Positions 23,262 to 31,806 of a stretch of 64,000 nucleotides of DNA are shown in pieces. The DNA is from Parvularcula sp964556115 (GTDB taxonomy: Bacteria; Pseudomonadota; Alphaproteobacteria; Caulobacterales; Parvularculaceae): contig CAZKVC010000001.1 of NCBI GenBank assembly GCA_964556115.1, positions 62,001 to 126,000 on the forward strand, in the 5' to 3' direction. Position numbers and translations under genes: made by a program. The notes beneath the pieces are model-generated. The model had not been told where the DNA came from, did not search any database, and worked only from the letters and a program-made list of their open reading frames with translations. Each line of letters starts with the position of its first letter. Within the stretch, counting starts at the first letter, position 1.

Positions 23262-25835
23262 TTACTCCGCTGCGAGAAAATGCTCCGCCGGGCCTTCTGC
23301 GGGAAGGTGGCAGGTGACCCGCGTGCCCTCGTCCTCGCGGCTTTCGAGGCGGACGAAACCGCCATGCAACTCGACGAAGCTGTTGACCAGCGCCAGGCCC
23401 ACACCCGCGCCAGCCCCGGGCCCCGCCGCTTCGTAACGCTCGAAGACCTTGGCCTGGTCGGCGGGCGTGACGCCCCTGCCCGTGTCGGAGACCCAGAGCC
23501 TGATCATCTCACCCTCACGCTCCGCACCGAGGGTCACTTCGCCGCCCGGTTCGGTGAACTGGAAGGCGTTGGAGAGGAGGTTGAAGAGGACCTGCTTCAG
23601 GCGCCGTTCGTCGCCGCGGATGCTCCCGATGGTGCTGTCGCAGTCGATGGTCAGGCGGACCTGGCTGTCTTCGGCCTTGAGCGCCGCATAGGTCTTGGCG
23701 TTCTCCATCAACGCGCGGATGTCGACCACGTCCATGTTGAGATCGAGCTGGCCCGCATCGACAGCAGCGAGGTCGATGATGTCGTCGACCAGGTCGAGAA
23801 GCTTGAGCGAGGAGGCGACAATGGCCGCCGTGTAGTCCTTCTGCCGATCTGAAAGCGGGCCGGCGAACTCGTTCTCCAGCACTTCGGCGAAACCCTTGAT
23901 GACGTTGAGCGGGTCGCGGAGCTGGTAGGAGATATGGTTGGTGAAGCGCGTCTTGATGCGGTCTGCTTCCTCGAGGATCTGGTTCCTGACCTCGAGTTCC
24001 TTTTGCCGCTCCTGGCTGTCGGTGACGTCGATGAAGCTCACCAGCGTCGCCCCGTCGGGCAGCGGCGAGGTGGCATAGGCCATCCAGCGGCCATCCTTGA
24101 GGTGGAAGGGTCCTCCCGCCTCGGTCTTGCGGTCCTGGGGCGAGAAGCTGACGATCCGCCGCTTCATCGTCTTGAACTCCTGGATCGCACGCGGCGCCAG
24201 TGCCGTGAAGGCATCGTTGAGCCTGTCGAAATGCGGCGCGTCGGTGAGCTGCTCTTCAGGCAGGGCCCACATGTCCTCGAAGCTCCTGTTGTAGAGCGCG
24301 AGGCGGCCATCGGCGCCGAACACGGCCACCCCTTCGGTGAGGTTGTTGAGGGTGGCGCGCTGCACCTTGATCTGCGTCTGGTAGAGGGTCTGAAGCTCGA
24401 CGGTCTGGGTGATGTCCTCGAAGACCACGGCAACCCCGCCCAGCGCATGGCGGCGCATCGCGACGCGCAGGGTCCGGCCGTTCGGCAGGTTCCAGATGTC
24501 GTCCGGCTCCGCATCGTCCTGGCCGTTGTCGGTGTAGACCTCGAGCTGCTTCTTCTTCCAGAGGCCGAAATCAGCCTGGGCGGGCAGCTTCTCCAGATGG
24601 CGAAGCCTGTCCAGCACTTCGGCGTGGCTCGGGCGGTGACGCAGCTCGTTCTCTTCAAGATCCCAAAGCTCGATAAAGCTCTGGTTGTAGTATTCGAGCG
24701 CCTGGTTCGGGCCGAAGACAGCCACGGCGGTGCCGAGCTGGTCGAGGGTCTGACGGTGCGCTTCCTGATGGCGCCGCAGCTCTTCCTGGGCGCGGTCCTG
24801 GCGAGTGACGTCGATGGCGAGACCGGCCATCGAAACCTTGCCGCCTGCGGTGTGAAGCGGTTGCTCGATCACCCGGAGGACCCGGCGCTGGCCACGAATA
24901 TTAACGCGGATGAGATCGTCCGCCGCCTTTCGGCCCGACCGCTCATGCTCGGTCTTGGCCTTGCGGGCGACATTGACGAAACCGGGGTCGATTTCCTTCT
25001 GGTCGCTGATCACCTCGTCCATGTTGATGGCTTCGACCATCTCGACATAGGCCTTGTTGACCCATTCGAGCTTGAGATCGGGCGAACGGCGCCACGCCGC
25101 GATGGGGGCACGCTCGAGGTGGTTGAAGGCCCCGTGAAGGTCCGACGCGCGGTCCCTCGCCTGCCCCACGACGCCTGCTTCTTCGGCCAGGCGCACGGCG
25201 GGATCAGTGAGCCACAGTGTCACCTGGTCGCCTGCGACACGGCCGTCGCATTCGATCGAGCGGCCCTCTTCGGTCATCAGGGTACCGCTGAAAGAAAGGC
25301 CCTCTGAGCGCAGCATGGTGACCTTCTCGCGAAGGCTGACTGGGCGGGTGCCCGCGATGTTCTCCGTGAGCGGAAGATCGCCGAAGGCGTCGAGAAGGCT
25401 TTCGGCCGGACGGCGGAATGCGAGGGGGTCCTTCGTCGCAAAGGTGATGAGGCTTGCGAGCGCCGCCGGGCCGCCGAGGACCCGGGGGCTGCCCCAACCG
25501 TCTTCAAGGTCGTCGTCGCTTTCCGCCCAGACCAGGACGAGGCCTGGGTGGGAGGCGAGAATGCTTTCGGATTTTTCCAGCTGCGCTTCCATCTGCGCCA
25601 AGGATCGCGACCAGTCCTTGGTCATGTCGCGGCTCGCCCCTGCGGCCCGCAAGGCCCATAGAAGCGCACCGAGCGCGAAGAACACCGCGCCCGCCGTCAC
25701 CGCCCAGGTCGACTCGACCGTTTGGGGCAGCGTGCCGAGGTCGCCCAGCCTGCCCGACTGCGCGAGAAAGAAGCCGACGCTGAGAATGATGGCGGCGATC
25801 GCCGCGAAGATGCTTCCCTGAACAGCAGCTCTCAT
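23262..25835 (-). CDS. divL: DivL-like PAS sensor kinase with Tyr at the phospho-acceptor site
   Basis: An 857-residue membrane protein. Two N-terminal helices (about 8-25 and 43-63) are followed by several PAS-like repeats (e.g. LDQLGTAVAVFGPNQALEYYN and LNNLTEGVAVFGADGRLALYN) and a HisKA/HATPase core. The H-box reads NHISYQLRDPLN, so Tyr637 (codon at 23925-23927) stands where kinases have His, as in Caulobacter DivL. N and G boxes are intact (LLSNAFQF, VSDTGRG, GVGLALVNSF). DivL controls CckA-CtrA signalling at the cell pole. ATG 25835 is chosen over GTG 25880. Confidence 0.87.
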   Translation of the reverse strand: MRAAVQGSIFAAIAAIILSVGFFLAQSGRLGDLGTLPQTVESTWAVTAGAVFFALGALLWALRAAGASRDMTKDWSRSLAQMEAQLEKSESILASHPGLVLVWAESDDDLEDGWGSPRVLGGPAALASLITFATKDPLAFRRPAESLLDAFGDLPLTENIAGTRPVSLREKVTMLRSEGLSFSGTLMTEEGRSIECDGRVAGDQVTLWLTDPAVRLAEEAGVVGQARDRASDLHGAFNHLERAPIAAWRRSPDLKLEWVNKAYVEMVEAINMDEVISDQKEIDPGFVNVARKAKTEHERSGRKAADDLIRVNIRGQRRVLRVIEQPLHTAGGKVSMAGLAIDVTRQDRAQEELRRHQEAHRQTLDQLGTAVAVFGPNQALEYYNQSFIELWDLEENELRHRPSHAEVLDRLRHLEKLPAQADFGLWKKKQLEVYTDNGQDDAEPDDIWNLPNGRTLRVAMRRHALGGVAVVFEDITQTVELQTLYQTQIKVQRATLNNLTEGVAVFGADGRLALYNRSFEDMWALPEEQLTDAPHFDRLNDAFTALAPRAIQEFKTMKRRIVSFSPQDRKTEAGGPFHLKDGRWMAYATSPLPDGATLVSFIDVTDSQERQKELEVRNQILEEADRIKTRFTNHISYQLRDPLNVIKGFAEVLENEFAGPLSDRQKDYTAAIVASSLKLLDLVDDIIDLAAVDAGQLDLNMDVVDIRALMENAKTYAALKAEDSQVRLTIDCDSTIGSIRGDERRLKQVLFNLLSNAFQFTEPGGEVTLGAEREGEMIRLWVSDTGRGVTPADQAKVFERYEAAGPGAGAGVGLALVNSFVELHGGFVRLESREDEGTRVTCHLPAEGPAEHFLAAE

Positions 25836-25987
25836 ATCGTTCCTGTCCCCTGAACGCCGGCCGATGGATCCAGGATACACTCACCACTGGAATGGCTAAC
25901 AACGCGTTAAACAGTGTGAAGGGAATCTTATGACCATTCGCCTGTGAAGCGAAAGCCGCAAAATTCGCTCGCGCCGCGCGCGATGGT

Positions 25988-27334
25988 TTACGCCTTCGAT
26001 TCCGTTCTGAGCGCTTCGAACAATGCACGCAAGGCGAGCGGCTCTCCGCCTTTGGGACGGCCGGGGCGCGCCGCGGGCATCCAGCCGAAAGTGTCGATAT
26101 GCGTGAACGGCACTGTCCCTGCAAAACGCTTGAGGAACAGGGCTGCCGTGATCGAGCCCGCGAACGGCGTGGAAGCCGCATGGTTCACATCGGCGATGTC
26201 CGACCGGAGATACTCGTTGTAGCGATCCCAGAAGGGCATCGGCCAGAGCGGATCGTCGAGTGCCGCGCCCTTCTCCAGCACCAGCTTCTGAAAGGATTCC
26301 TCGGTCGAATAGAGAGGCGGCAGGTCCGGGCCCAGCGCGACGCGCGCTGCCCCGGTGAGAGTCGCGAGCGTCAGCAAGCGGTCGGGTCGGCTTTCGGTAG
26401 CCAGCGTCATCGCATCCGCGAGGATCAAGCGGCCTTCGGCATCGGTGTTGGAGATTTCGACGCTCTGCCCGGCGCGGCTGCGGTAGACATCGCCCGGCCG
26501 AAAAGCGTTACCGCCGATCGCATTCTCGACCGCGGGAACATAAAGCCTGAGGTCGATCGGCAGCGCCTCTTCCATGATCCGGCGCGAAAGGGCGAGAGCC
26601 GTGGCGGCGCCGCCCATGTCCTTTTTCATGAGGGCCATGCCCTTGCCGCCTTTGACGTTGAGGCCGCCGGAGTCGAAGCAGACGCCCTTGCCAACAAGCG
26701 CCAGGCTGCGCGTCGCGCCGTCGCCTTTCCAATGCAGCTCGATCAGGCGCGGCGGAATAGCAGCAGCACGGCCCACGGCGTGGATGAGGGGGAAGCCCTC
26801 TTCAAAGTTCTCGCCGCGATGGACGGTGATCGCAGCGCCGAAGGCCTGCGCCAGCTTGCGTGCTTCACCCTCGAGATGGTCGGGGCTCATCTCTTCGGCC
26901 GGGGTGTTGATGAGGTCGCGCCCGAACCCGATGCTCGCTGCTTCTCGCGATACCGATGCGGCAAGGCCCGCGTCTTCGACGATGAGAACCGGCGCTTCTC
27001 CGGCCTGACGGTAGGTCTCGAAGCGGTATGCGCCCAGAGCAAAGCCGAGGATTGTCTGCCGCCGGTCCATCTTTTCAGGCAGAGACGCCAAGCGGTAGTC
27101 GCCGCCTGCAAGCTCGGCGGCCGCAGTGCCAAGAGCGAAGGGCTCGTCCCCCTGCCCGCTGCCGACGAAGACGCCTTCGGAGGTGACAAGAAGTTGGCCT
27201 GCCTCGCCGCGAAACTGACCGATCTGCGCGATCGGGCGGGCAGCTTCGGGAAGCTCGTCGCTGCGCTGCACCAGGTGGAGCGGCGTGGCCCCGCCAATGC
27301 GGTCCGGATCGGCGATAATGGCGGATTGCGGCAT
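25988..27334 (-). CDS. leucyl aminopeptidase family protein (M17)
   Basis: A 448-residue cytosolic M17 metallo-aminopeptidase. The catalytic core shows the two-metal site: LVGKGVCFDSGGLNVKGGKGM, KKDMGGAA and the signature NTDAEGRLILADAM, with LATLTGAARVALG. The length is slightly below the ~480-500 aa of PepA because the N-terminal domain is short, as in the alphaproteobacterial PepB-like group. It removes N-terminal residues during peptide turnover. It is downstream of, and 55 bases from, the CpaB-like gene. Confidence 0.95.
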   Translation of the reverse strand: MPQSAIIADPDRIGGATPLHLVQRSDELPEAARPIAQIGQFRGEAGQLLVTSEGVFVGSGQGDEPFALGTAAAELAGGDYRLASLPEKMDRRQTILGFALGAYRFETYRQAGEAPVLIVEDAGLAASVSREAASIGFGRDLINTPAEEMSPDHLEGEARKLAQAFGAAITVHRGENFEEGFPLIHAVGRAAAIPPRLIELHWKGDGATRSLALVGKGVCFDSGGLNVKGGKGMALMKKDMGGAATALALSRRIMEEALPIDLRLYVPAVENAIGGNAFRPGDVYRSRAGQSVEISNTDAEGRLILADAMTLATESRPDRLLTLATLTGAARVALGPDLPPLYSTEESFQKLVLEKGAALDDPLWPMPFWDRYNEYLRSDIADVNHAASTPFAGSITAALFLKRFAGTVPFTHIDTFGWMPAARPGRPKGGEPLALRALFEALRTESKA

Positions 27335-27389
27335 GAAGCGCTCCTTGTGGTACCCGACGGGACTAAAGAGCGTCTCGGCTTACGGCAAG

Positions 27390-27926
27390 TCAGCGCTCCG
27401 CGAGGCGGGTGTCCCAGTCACTCTCGCCAAAGCGGCGGGTGACGACAGAAGCGGCAGGAAGCGTGCCGAACGAGGAATAGTTCTCGCCGTGCCCGGTGGC
27501 GGCAAGCCGCAGGTAGATCAGGGTCGTCTCGCGAAGGCGGCGGAGCGACCTGGCTTCGCCCTGGCTGAGGGAGAACGTGGCGTAGACCCGGTCGTCCTGC
27601 CGGTTGAGGGGAGGATCGATCGAAAGCACCCTGGCCTTCGTGATGAGGGGTTCGCTACCCGGCCCTTCGGTGAGCATGACCTCGTCACCGGGAAGGATGA
27701 GATGGGTGGAAGGCTCGGTGAGGACCCGCGCGCCGACCTGTACCCGGCCAACCGGCAGGTCCACGAGGGTGCTGACCGCCCCTTCGAGCACCATGGGGCG
27801 CGGAGCCCCCTCGGCAGCGATCGCACCGGCCACCGGGAAGTCATCCTTGGCCGTCATGCTGATGACCAACCCGATCACACCTATGGCGAGAAGGTTCAAA
27901 CCCAGAAAGCTCCCAAGCTTGCCCAT
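27390..27926 (-). CDS. membrane-anchored protein, weakly CpaB/RcpC-like
   Basis: A 178-residue protein with one N-terminal hydrophobic segment (FLGLNLLAIGVIGLVISM) and a soluble rest. The part LILPGDEVMLTEG...ARVLSIDPPL...YATFSLSQGEARSLRRLRE resembles the C-terminal region of Flp-pilus protein CpaB/RcpC, which sits in the periplasm. No SAF domain or other cpa genes are near, so a pilus role is only a guess. It may be a stand-alone exported protein of unknown function. Confidence 0.7.
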   Translation of the reverse strand: MGKLGSFLGLNLLAIGVIGLVISMTAKDDFPVAGAIAAEGAPRPMVLEGAVSTLVDLPVGRVQVGARVLTEPSTHLILPGDEVMLTEGPGSEPLITKARVLSIDPPLNRQDDRVYATFSLSQGEARSLRRLRETTLIYLRLAATGHGENYSSFGTLPAASVVTRRFGESDWDTRLAER

Positions 27927-27985
27927 GGCCCGTCCCCGAACGCTACCTACGCCGGGAGGTTAACCACGATAGGGCGAAAACTCTC

Positions 27986-28099
27986 TTAACCGAGTGCCGA
28001 CAACGCGCCGAGAATGACCACGGCGGACACACCCACGAGCGTCCAGTCAGCAACCGACAACCAATGGCCGGGATGGGTCTTCGTCATTGCCTTGCGCAT
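27986..28099 (-). CDS. 37-residue single-helix membrane peptide
   Basis: A short frame beginning MRKAMTKTHPGHWLSVADW followed by a 17-residue hydrophobic stretch ending ILGALSALG. A strong GGGGAG ribosome site lies seven bases before the ATG. It is positively charged at the start and fits an inner-membrane peptide with the N-terminus inside. It stands alone between the AMP-ligase and CpaB-like genes. Function unknown; conservation needs to be shown before it counts as a gene. Confidence 0.55.
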   Translation of the reverse strand: MRKAMTKTHPGHWLSVADWTLVGVSAVVILGALSALG

Positions 28100-28183
28100 C
28101 ACGTTTCTCCCCTGTGATAGAAGAACGCTATGCGGCGGCCTTGAAGAAAAAGCGGAAGGAACCGCTCGAATTCGCTTCGATTT

Positions 28184-29341
28184 CTAGCTGTTCGCCGGGA
28201 TGAAGCGATAGATTCGCGGCCGCTCTGCCGGGTGGAGGCGGGCGCGGCACCATTCGTCGATGGTCCAAGCCATCTCTTCGTCCGGGTCGAGACCTTCGGC
28301 GACGGTGATGTCCGCGATCAGCCGGTCGAGGGCGCCAGGCCTGCGGCTCAAACGGACCTCACATCCCACCACGCCCGGGTGCTCGGCGATGATCTCGCCG
28401 ATCTGGCCCGGGAAGACATTCACCGCGCCGATCTGGACAGCGCCGTCGCGGCGGGGGCCGAGCCGGAAGCCGCGCTTTCCCTCCCACTCGACCTCGTCCA
28501 TCAGGATCAGCCGCGCGGTCCGCCCATCCGGGCGGCGACGGATCAGCGCGTCACCGTCACGGTCCCAGTGGTCGAAAAGGACGAAGGGCTCGGACTGGCT
28601 GTCGCGCCAGGCGACCACGCCCGTTTCCGTCGAGCCGTAAAGTTCGCGAAGGGCGCCAAGCCCCCGCTGGCGCAGTTTCTGGGCCAGGTCAGGTGTCAGC
28701 GTCTCGCCGAAGCTGACAGCGACGACGTTCGAGGGCACCTCGGGCAGGGTCTCGGCGAGATAGCGCCACAAGGTCGGTGTCGCGACGACGAGATCGCCGA
28801 AGGTCAGCATCTCCGAAAGCTCGTCCGGCGTGCGTGTCCGCGCATCGAGCAGCGGCACCCGCTGCAGGTTGGGAGCGATCACGGCACTGACGAGTCCGAG
28901 TAGGGTGTGCGGCGAAACCATGGAAATCGTCCGCTTGCGCCCTGCGAGAAGGGAGGCCACCGCGGCGCCATCGACGAAAACGTCGTCCGCCGAATGCCGG
29001 GTCGCCGCTTCGCCGCTTTGCGTGTGCGGATAGAAGGTGAACTGCATCAGCTCCTGCTGGCTGAGTTCGCGCAGCGCCTCGGTCCAGTCGCCGATCGTCT
29101 GGCCGGAGCGGACCTCCAGAACGCCGGTGTCGTGACCGAAGAACTCTGCCGCCCGCCCAGCGCAGCTCTGTAGCTCTTCCGGCGAAAGCCCGATCCCGCC
29201 CGTCTGAAGCTTGGTCGCCGCAGACCATCCAGAATGCACAAGGCTCTCCGTGTAGCGCGCATAGCGCCGGGCCAGCTCGTCGGCGATGAGCGCCGCGAGG
29301 ATGCGCGAGATCTGGTCATCCGAGAAGCTGAAGCTTTTCAT
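28184..29341 (-). CDS. short AMP-dependent ligase (acyl/aryl adenylating enzyme)
   Basis: A 385-residue ANL-superfamily protein, shorter than the usual ~500 aa. The adenylate motif ELYGSTETGVVAWR is clear, with FRLGPRRDGAVQIGAVNVFPGQI as the later hinge. The N-terminal P-loop (usually SSGTTG.PK) is not recognisable; TQSGEAATRHSADD occupies the region. The size resembles the compact 4-coumarate:CoA ligases linked to photoactive yellow protein, but no such protein gene is seen. The ATGA overlap with pabC suggests the ligase acts on p-aminobenzoate or a related aryl acid; this is inference. Confidence 0.75.
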   Translation of the reverse strand: MKSFSFSDDQISRILAALIADELARRYARYTESLVHSGWSAATKLQTGGIGLSPEELQSCAGRAAEFFGHDTGVLEVRSGQTIGDWTEALRELSQQELMQFTFYPHTQSGEAATRHSADDVFVDGAAVASLLAGRKRTISMVSPHTLLGLVSAVIAPNLQRVPLLDARTRTPDELSEMLTFGDLVVATPTLWRYLAETLPEVPSNVVAVSFGETLTPDLAQKLRQRGLGALRELYGSTETGVVAWRDSQSEPFVLFDHWDRDGDALIRRRPDGRTARLILMDEVEWEGKRGFRLGPRRDGAVQIGAVNVFPGQIGEIIAEHPGVVGCEVRLSRRPGALDRLIADITVAEGLDPDEEMAWTIDEWCRARLHPAERPRIYRFIPANS

Positions 29342-30102
29342 GGCTCGCTTCTCTCGACCTCTTCCAGAGCCGCCGTCAAGCGCCTGGCCTCTTCGGGCAA
29401 GGGCGCAGCGCAGCCCTCGATAACCAGAGGCTCAACCCCGATAAGGCTGTTGCAGCGGGCAAGCGGGTAGGCCTCAATGTCCTCGCAGCCGAGCGGAGCC
29501 TCAGCGATCAGGCCTTTCTCGAGCAGCACTTCGCGCACGATGCCGGGCAGGAGACCGCCCTGGCTCTGTGGCGGGGTCAGCCACCGATCGTCCTTCAGGA
29601 CGAGGATATTGGCGAGGCTGGTCGAAGCGGCGTCGCCATCATCAGTGAAGAGAATTGCATCGGCCGCGCTCTCTTCCTCGGCCTTCATGCGGGCCATGAT
29701 GTTATCGTTGTAGCTGAGGGTTTTCATCCGCGCAGACGGTGAGCCTGCGCTGCGCCGAACCTCGCTGATGATTGCCCGGACCGGACTGGTGCTCCGCGGA
29801 CTGGCGGGCGCAGCGGAGAGGATGAGCCTCGGCTCGGGCTTGGCAGGCGGCATGAGACCGCGTGCCCCACTTCCCCGGGTCACGGTGAGCCGCAGGCTGC
29901 CATGGCGGATATCCTGCTCTTCGGCCCTGGTCCGGATCATCTTTTCGAGGTCGAAGGACGCCAGCGGCAAGCGCATCTCCGATGCAGCAGCGGTAAGACG
30001 TCGGAGGTGCCGCGCAAGAAGGAGCGGCCGGCGCTCGAATGTGCGAAAGGTCTCGAAAAGGCCATCACCGAGTAGAAAGCCCCGATCGTCTTCCGGTATC
30101 AT
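29338..30102 (-). CDS. pabC: aminodeoxychorismate lyase or related class IV aminotransferase
   Basis: A 254-residue fold-type IV PLP protein. PabC converts 4-amino-4-deoxychorismate to p-aminobenzoate and pyruvate. Seen: GDGLFETFRTF near the start, the lysine in RMKTLSYNDNIMARMKAEEE and TSLANILVLKDDRWLTPP. Branched-chain or D-amino-acid aminotransferases share the fold, but operon position after pabB and pabA decides for PabC. Both ends overlap neighbours by ATGA. Confidence 0.9.
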   Translation of the reverse strand: MIPEDDRGFLLGDGLFETFRTFERRPLLLARHLRRLTAAASEMRLPLASFDLEKMIRTRAEEQDIRHGSLRLTVTRGSGARGLMPPAKPEPRLILSAAPASPRSTSPVRAIISEVRRSAGSPSARMKTLSYNDNIMARMKAEEESAADAILFTDDGDAASTSLANILVLKDDRWLTPPQSQGGLLPGIVREVLLEKGLIAEAPLGCEDIEAYPLARCNSLIGVEPLVIEGCAAPLPEEARRLTAALEEVERSEP

Positions 30103-30659
30103 GCCGTCCTCTGAAGAAAGTTGCGCAGCATCGTACGCCCGTCCGGGGTGAGAACCGATTCGGGGTGAAACTGGACGCCGAAATGCGGTCGCTCTTTGTG
30201 CCGGAACGCCATCAGCTCGCCTTCCGCGCTCAACGCGGTCGGAACGAGTTCCGTTCCCTGAATGTCGCTGACGAGAGCGTGGTATCGCCCGGCCTGAAAG
30301 CGGGCCGGTACACCTTCAAACAGCGCGCCGCCTTCATGCCGAAGCCCGGTTGCCCTTCCATGGACCGGAAGCGCCGCACGCTTCGTCACGCCGCCGTAAG
30401 CCTCCGCGATCGCGAGATGCCCAAGGCAGACGCCAAGGATCGGAAGGCCGGGAAACCTCAGCGGCAATGCCTTCGCAAGCGGCGCTTCGGCGGGGGTATA
30501 GGGACCGGGAGAAAGAATGACGCCGCGCGGCGCAAGGGCCTCCACGTCGTTGAGCGAAAGACGGTCATGGGAGCGAAGAAGGGTCTCGAAACCTGCTTCG
30601 CGCACATAGCGGGCGAGGGTTTCGACGAAGCTGTCCTGGCAGTCGACGACAAGGATCAT
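30099..30659 (-). CDS. pabA: aminodeoxychorismate/anthranilate synthase glutamine amidotransferase
   Basis: PabA (186 aa) supplies ammonia from glutamine to PabB. The class I triad is visible: Cys in LGVCLGHLAIAEAYGG, and His/Glu in FGVQFHPESVLT. It also has SPGPYTPAEA. TrpG is nearly identical in family, but neighbours pabB and pabC indicate folate p-aminobenzoate synthesis; in some bacteria one amidotransferase serves both. ATGA overlaps at both ends suggest coupled translation. Confidence 0.95.
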   Translation of the reverse strand: MILVVDCQDSFVETLARYVREAGFETLLRSHDRLSLNDVEALAPRGVILSPGPYTPAEAPLAKALPLRFPGLPILGVCLGHLAIAEAYGGVTKRAALPVHGRATGLRHEGGALFEGVPARFQAGRYHALVSDIQGTELVPTALSAEGELMAFRHKERPHFGVQFHPESVLTPDGRTMLRNFLQRTA

Positions 30660-31795
30660 GTCTGCCCCGTCAGGTGCCTGAAAAGATAGGCCTTGGCGAT
30701 CGCCTCGTCATATTCCGCAAACGGATCGGAGAGCGCCGTGACGCCGCCGCCGCTGCGGACGTCGATCCGCCCACGTTGTTTATCGATCACCGCTGTCCTG
30801 ATCGCCACAGAGGCAACAGCCCGTCCCTCGCCGATCATGAAGACCGTACCGCAATAGGGTCCCCGCCCCTCACCCTCCAGCGCGGCGATGGCTTCGATGG
30901 CTGCCCGCTTCGGCGCCCCGGTGACCGATCCGCAGGGGAACGCGGCTGTCAGGGCGTCTGCGAAACCGAGGCCGCCGCGAAGCCGTCCCTCGATCCGGCT
31001 GTAAAGATGGTGGACGGAAGGATAGCTGCGCAAGCCGCAAAGGACGGGCTCGCTGATACTGTAATCGTCGCACACCTTGGCTAGGTCGTTGCGCATGAGA
31101 TCCGCGATCATCATGTTCTCGGCGCGGTCCTTGGGGTCGGCGAGAAGCTCCTCGGCAAGCCTCTGGTCATGCGCGGGGTCCTTGCTGCGTGGCCGGGTGC
31201 CCTTGATCGGCTCTGCCGCGAGGTTCCTGCCCTCCGCTTCGAGAAAAAGCTCGGGTGAGGCGCTTACGAGAGCCGTGTCGCCAAGGTCGACAAGGGCGCC
31301 GAAGCGGCTCTGAAGCGCCTCCTGCCAGGGAAGGCGGCCAAGAAGGTCAGGTCCTAGCTTATCCCATACCGCGCTCTGGCGGTGGGAGACGTTCACCTGG
31401 AAGACATCGCCGCGAAGGATGCGTTGGCGGACATCCTCGGCCATCGCCGCGTAGTCCTCGCGCGGCATGCCTTGGTCGATGCTCTGCGGCTTCGTGAGGC
31501 TCTCCGGTGGCTGAAGGGCTGCAGCGGGAAGGGGCACTGCCTTTTCGAAGAGACCGAAGAAAGCGGCCGGCATGTCGATGGGCGGGGGCGGCAGGTCGAG
31601 GTCCGGCTCGATCGCGAGGACGCATTCGTAAGAAAGAAAACCGGCGATCGTCTCACCCGGACGACGCTTTGTTTCCATCGCGCGCAGGGCGGCGAAGGGC
31701 GAATGACGCCGCAGGTCATCGAACTTGGCAGCGAAACACGTCCTCGGACGTGAAAAAGCGAGGGGCTCGCCGCCGAACCCCTCGCCCAAGATCAA
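30656..31795 (-). CDS. pabB: aminodeoxychorismate synthase component I
   Basis: PabB (379 aa) aminates chorismate at C4. The nucleophile lysine motif AAEPIKGTRPR distinguishes it from anthranilate synthase (PIAGTRPR). FQVNVSHR, DLMRNDLAKVC, HLYSRIEG and PCGSVTGAPKRAA complete the chorismate-binding core. The start is TTG at 31795. The coding part just after it contains a terminator-like hairpin (31753-31785), which also encodes GEGFGGEPLAF; relatives have a similar PLxF segment there, so the hairpin is inside the true coding region. Confidence 0.93.
   Translation of the reverse strand: MILGEGFGGEPLAFSRPRTCFAAKFDDLRRHSPFAALRAMETKRRPGETIAGFLSYECVLAIEPDLDLPPPPIDMPAAFFGLFEKAVPLPAAALQPPESLTKPQSIDQGMPREDYAAMAEDVRQRILRGDVFQVNVSHRQSAVWDKLGPDLLGRLPWQEALQSRFGALVDLGDTALVSASPELFLEAEGRNLAAEPIKGTRPRSKDPAHDQRLAEELLADPKDRAENMMIADLMRNDLAKVCDDYSISEPVLCGLRSYPSVHHLYSRIEGRLRGGLGFADALTAAFPCGSVTGAPKRAAIEAIAALEGEGRGPYCGTVFMIGEGRAVASVAIRTAVIDKQRGRIDVRSGGGVTALSDPFAEYDEAIAKAYLFRHLTGQT
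31753..31785 (-). terminator. intrinsic terminator or attenuator inside the 5' end of pabB
   Basis: On the minus strand GCGAGGGG and CCCCTCGC form a perfect 8-base stem with a 12-base loop, directly followed by TTTTT. It lies 22 bases after the ctpA stop but inside codons 4-15 of pabB. It may end the ctpA transcript or act as an attenuator relieved by translation of pabB. Confidence 0.65.
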
Positions 31796-31806
31796 CGGCG
31801 CGGCGA

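Noticed and set aside
28184..29341. Photoactive yellow protein system
   Set aside because: The ligase has a suitable size, but no photoactive yellow protein or tyrosine ammonia-lyase gene is in the window.
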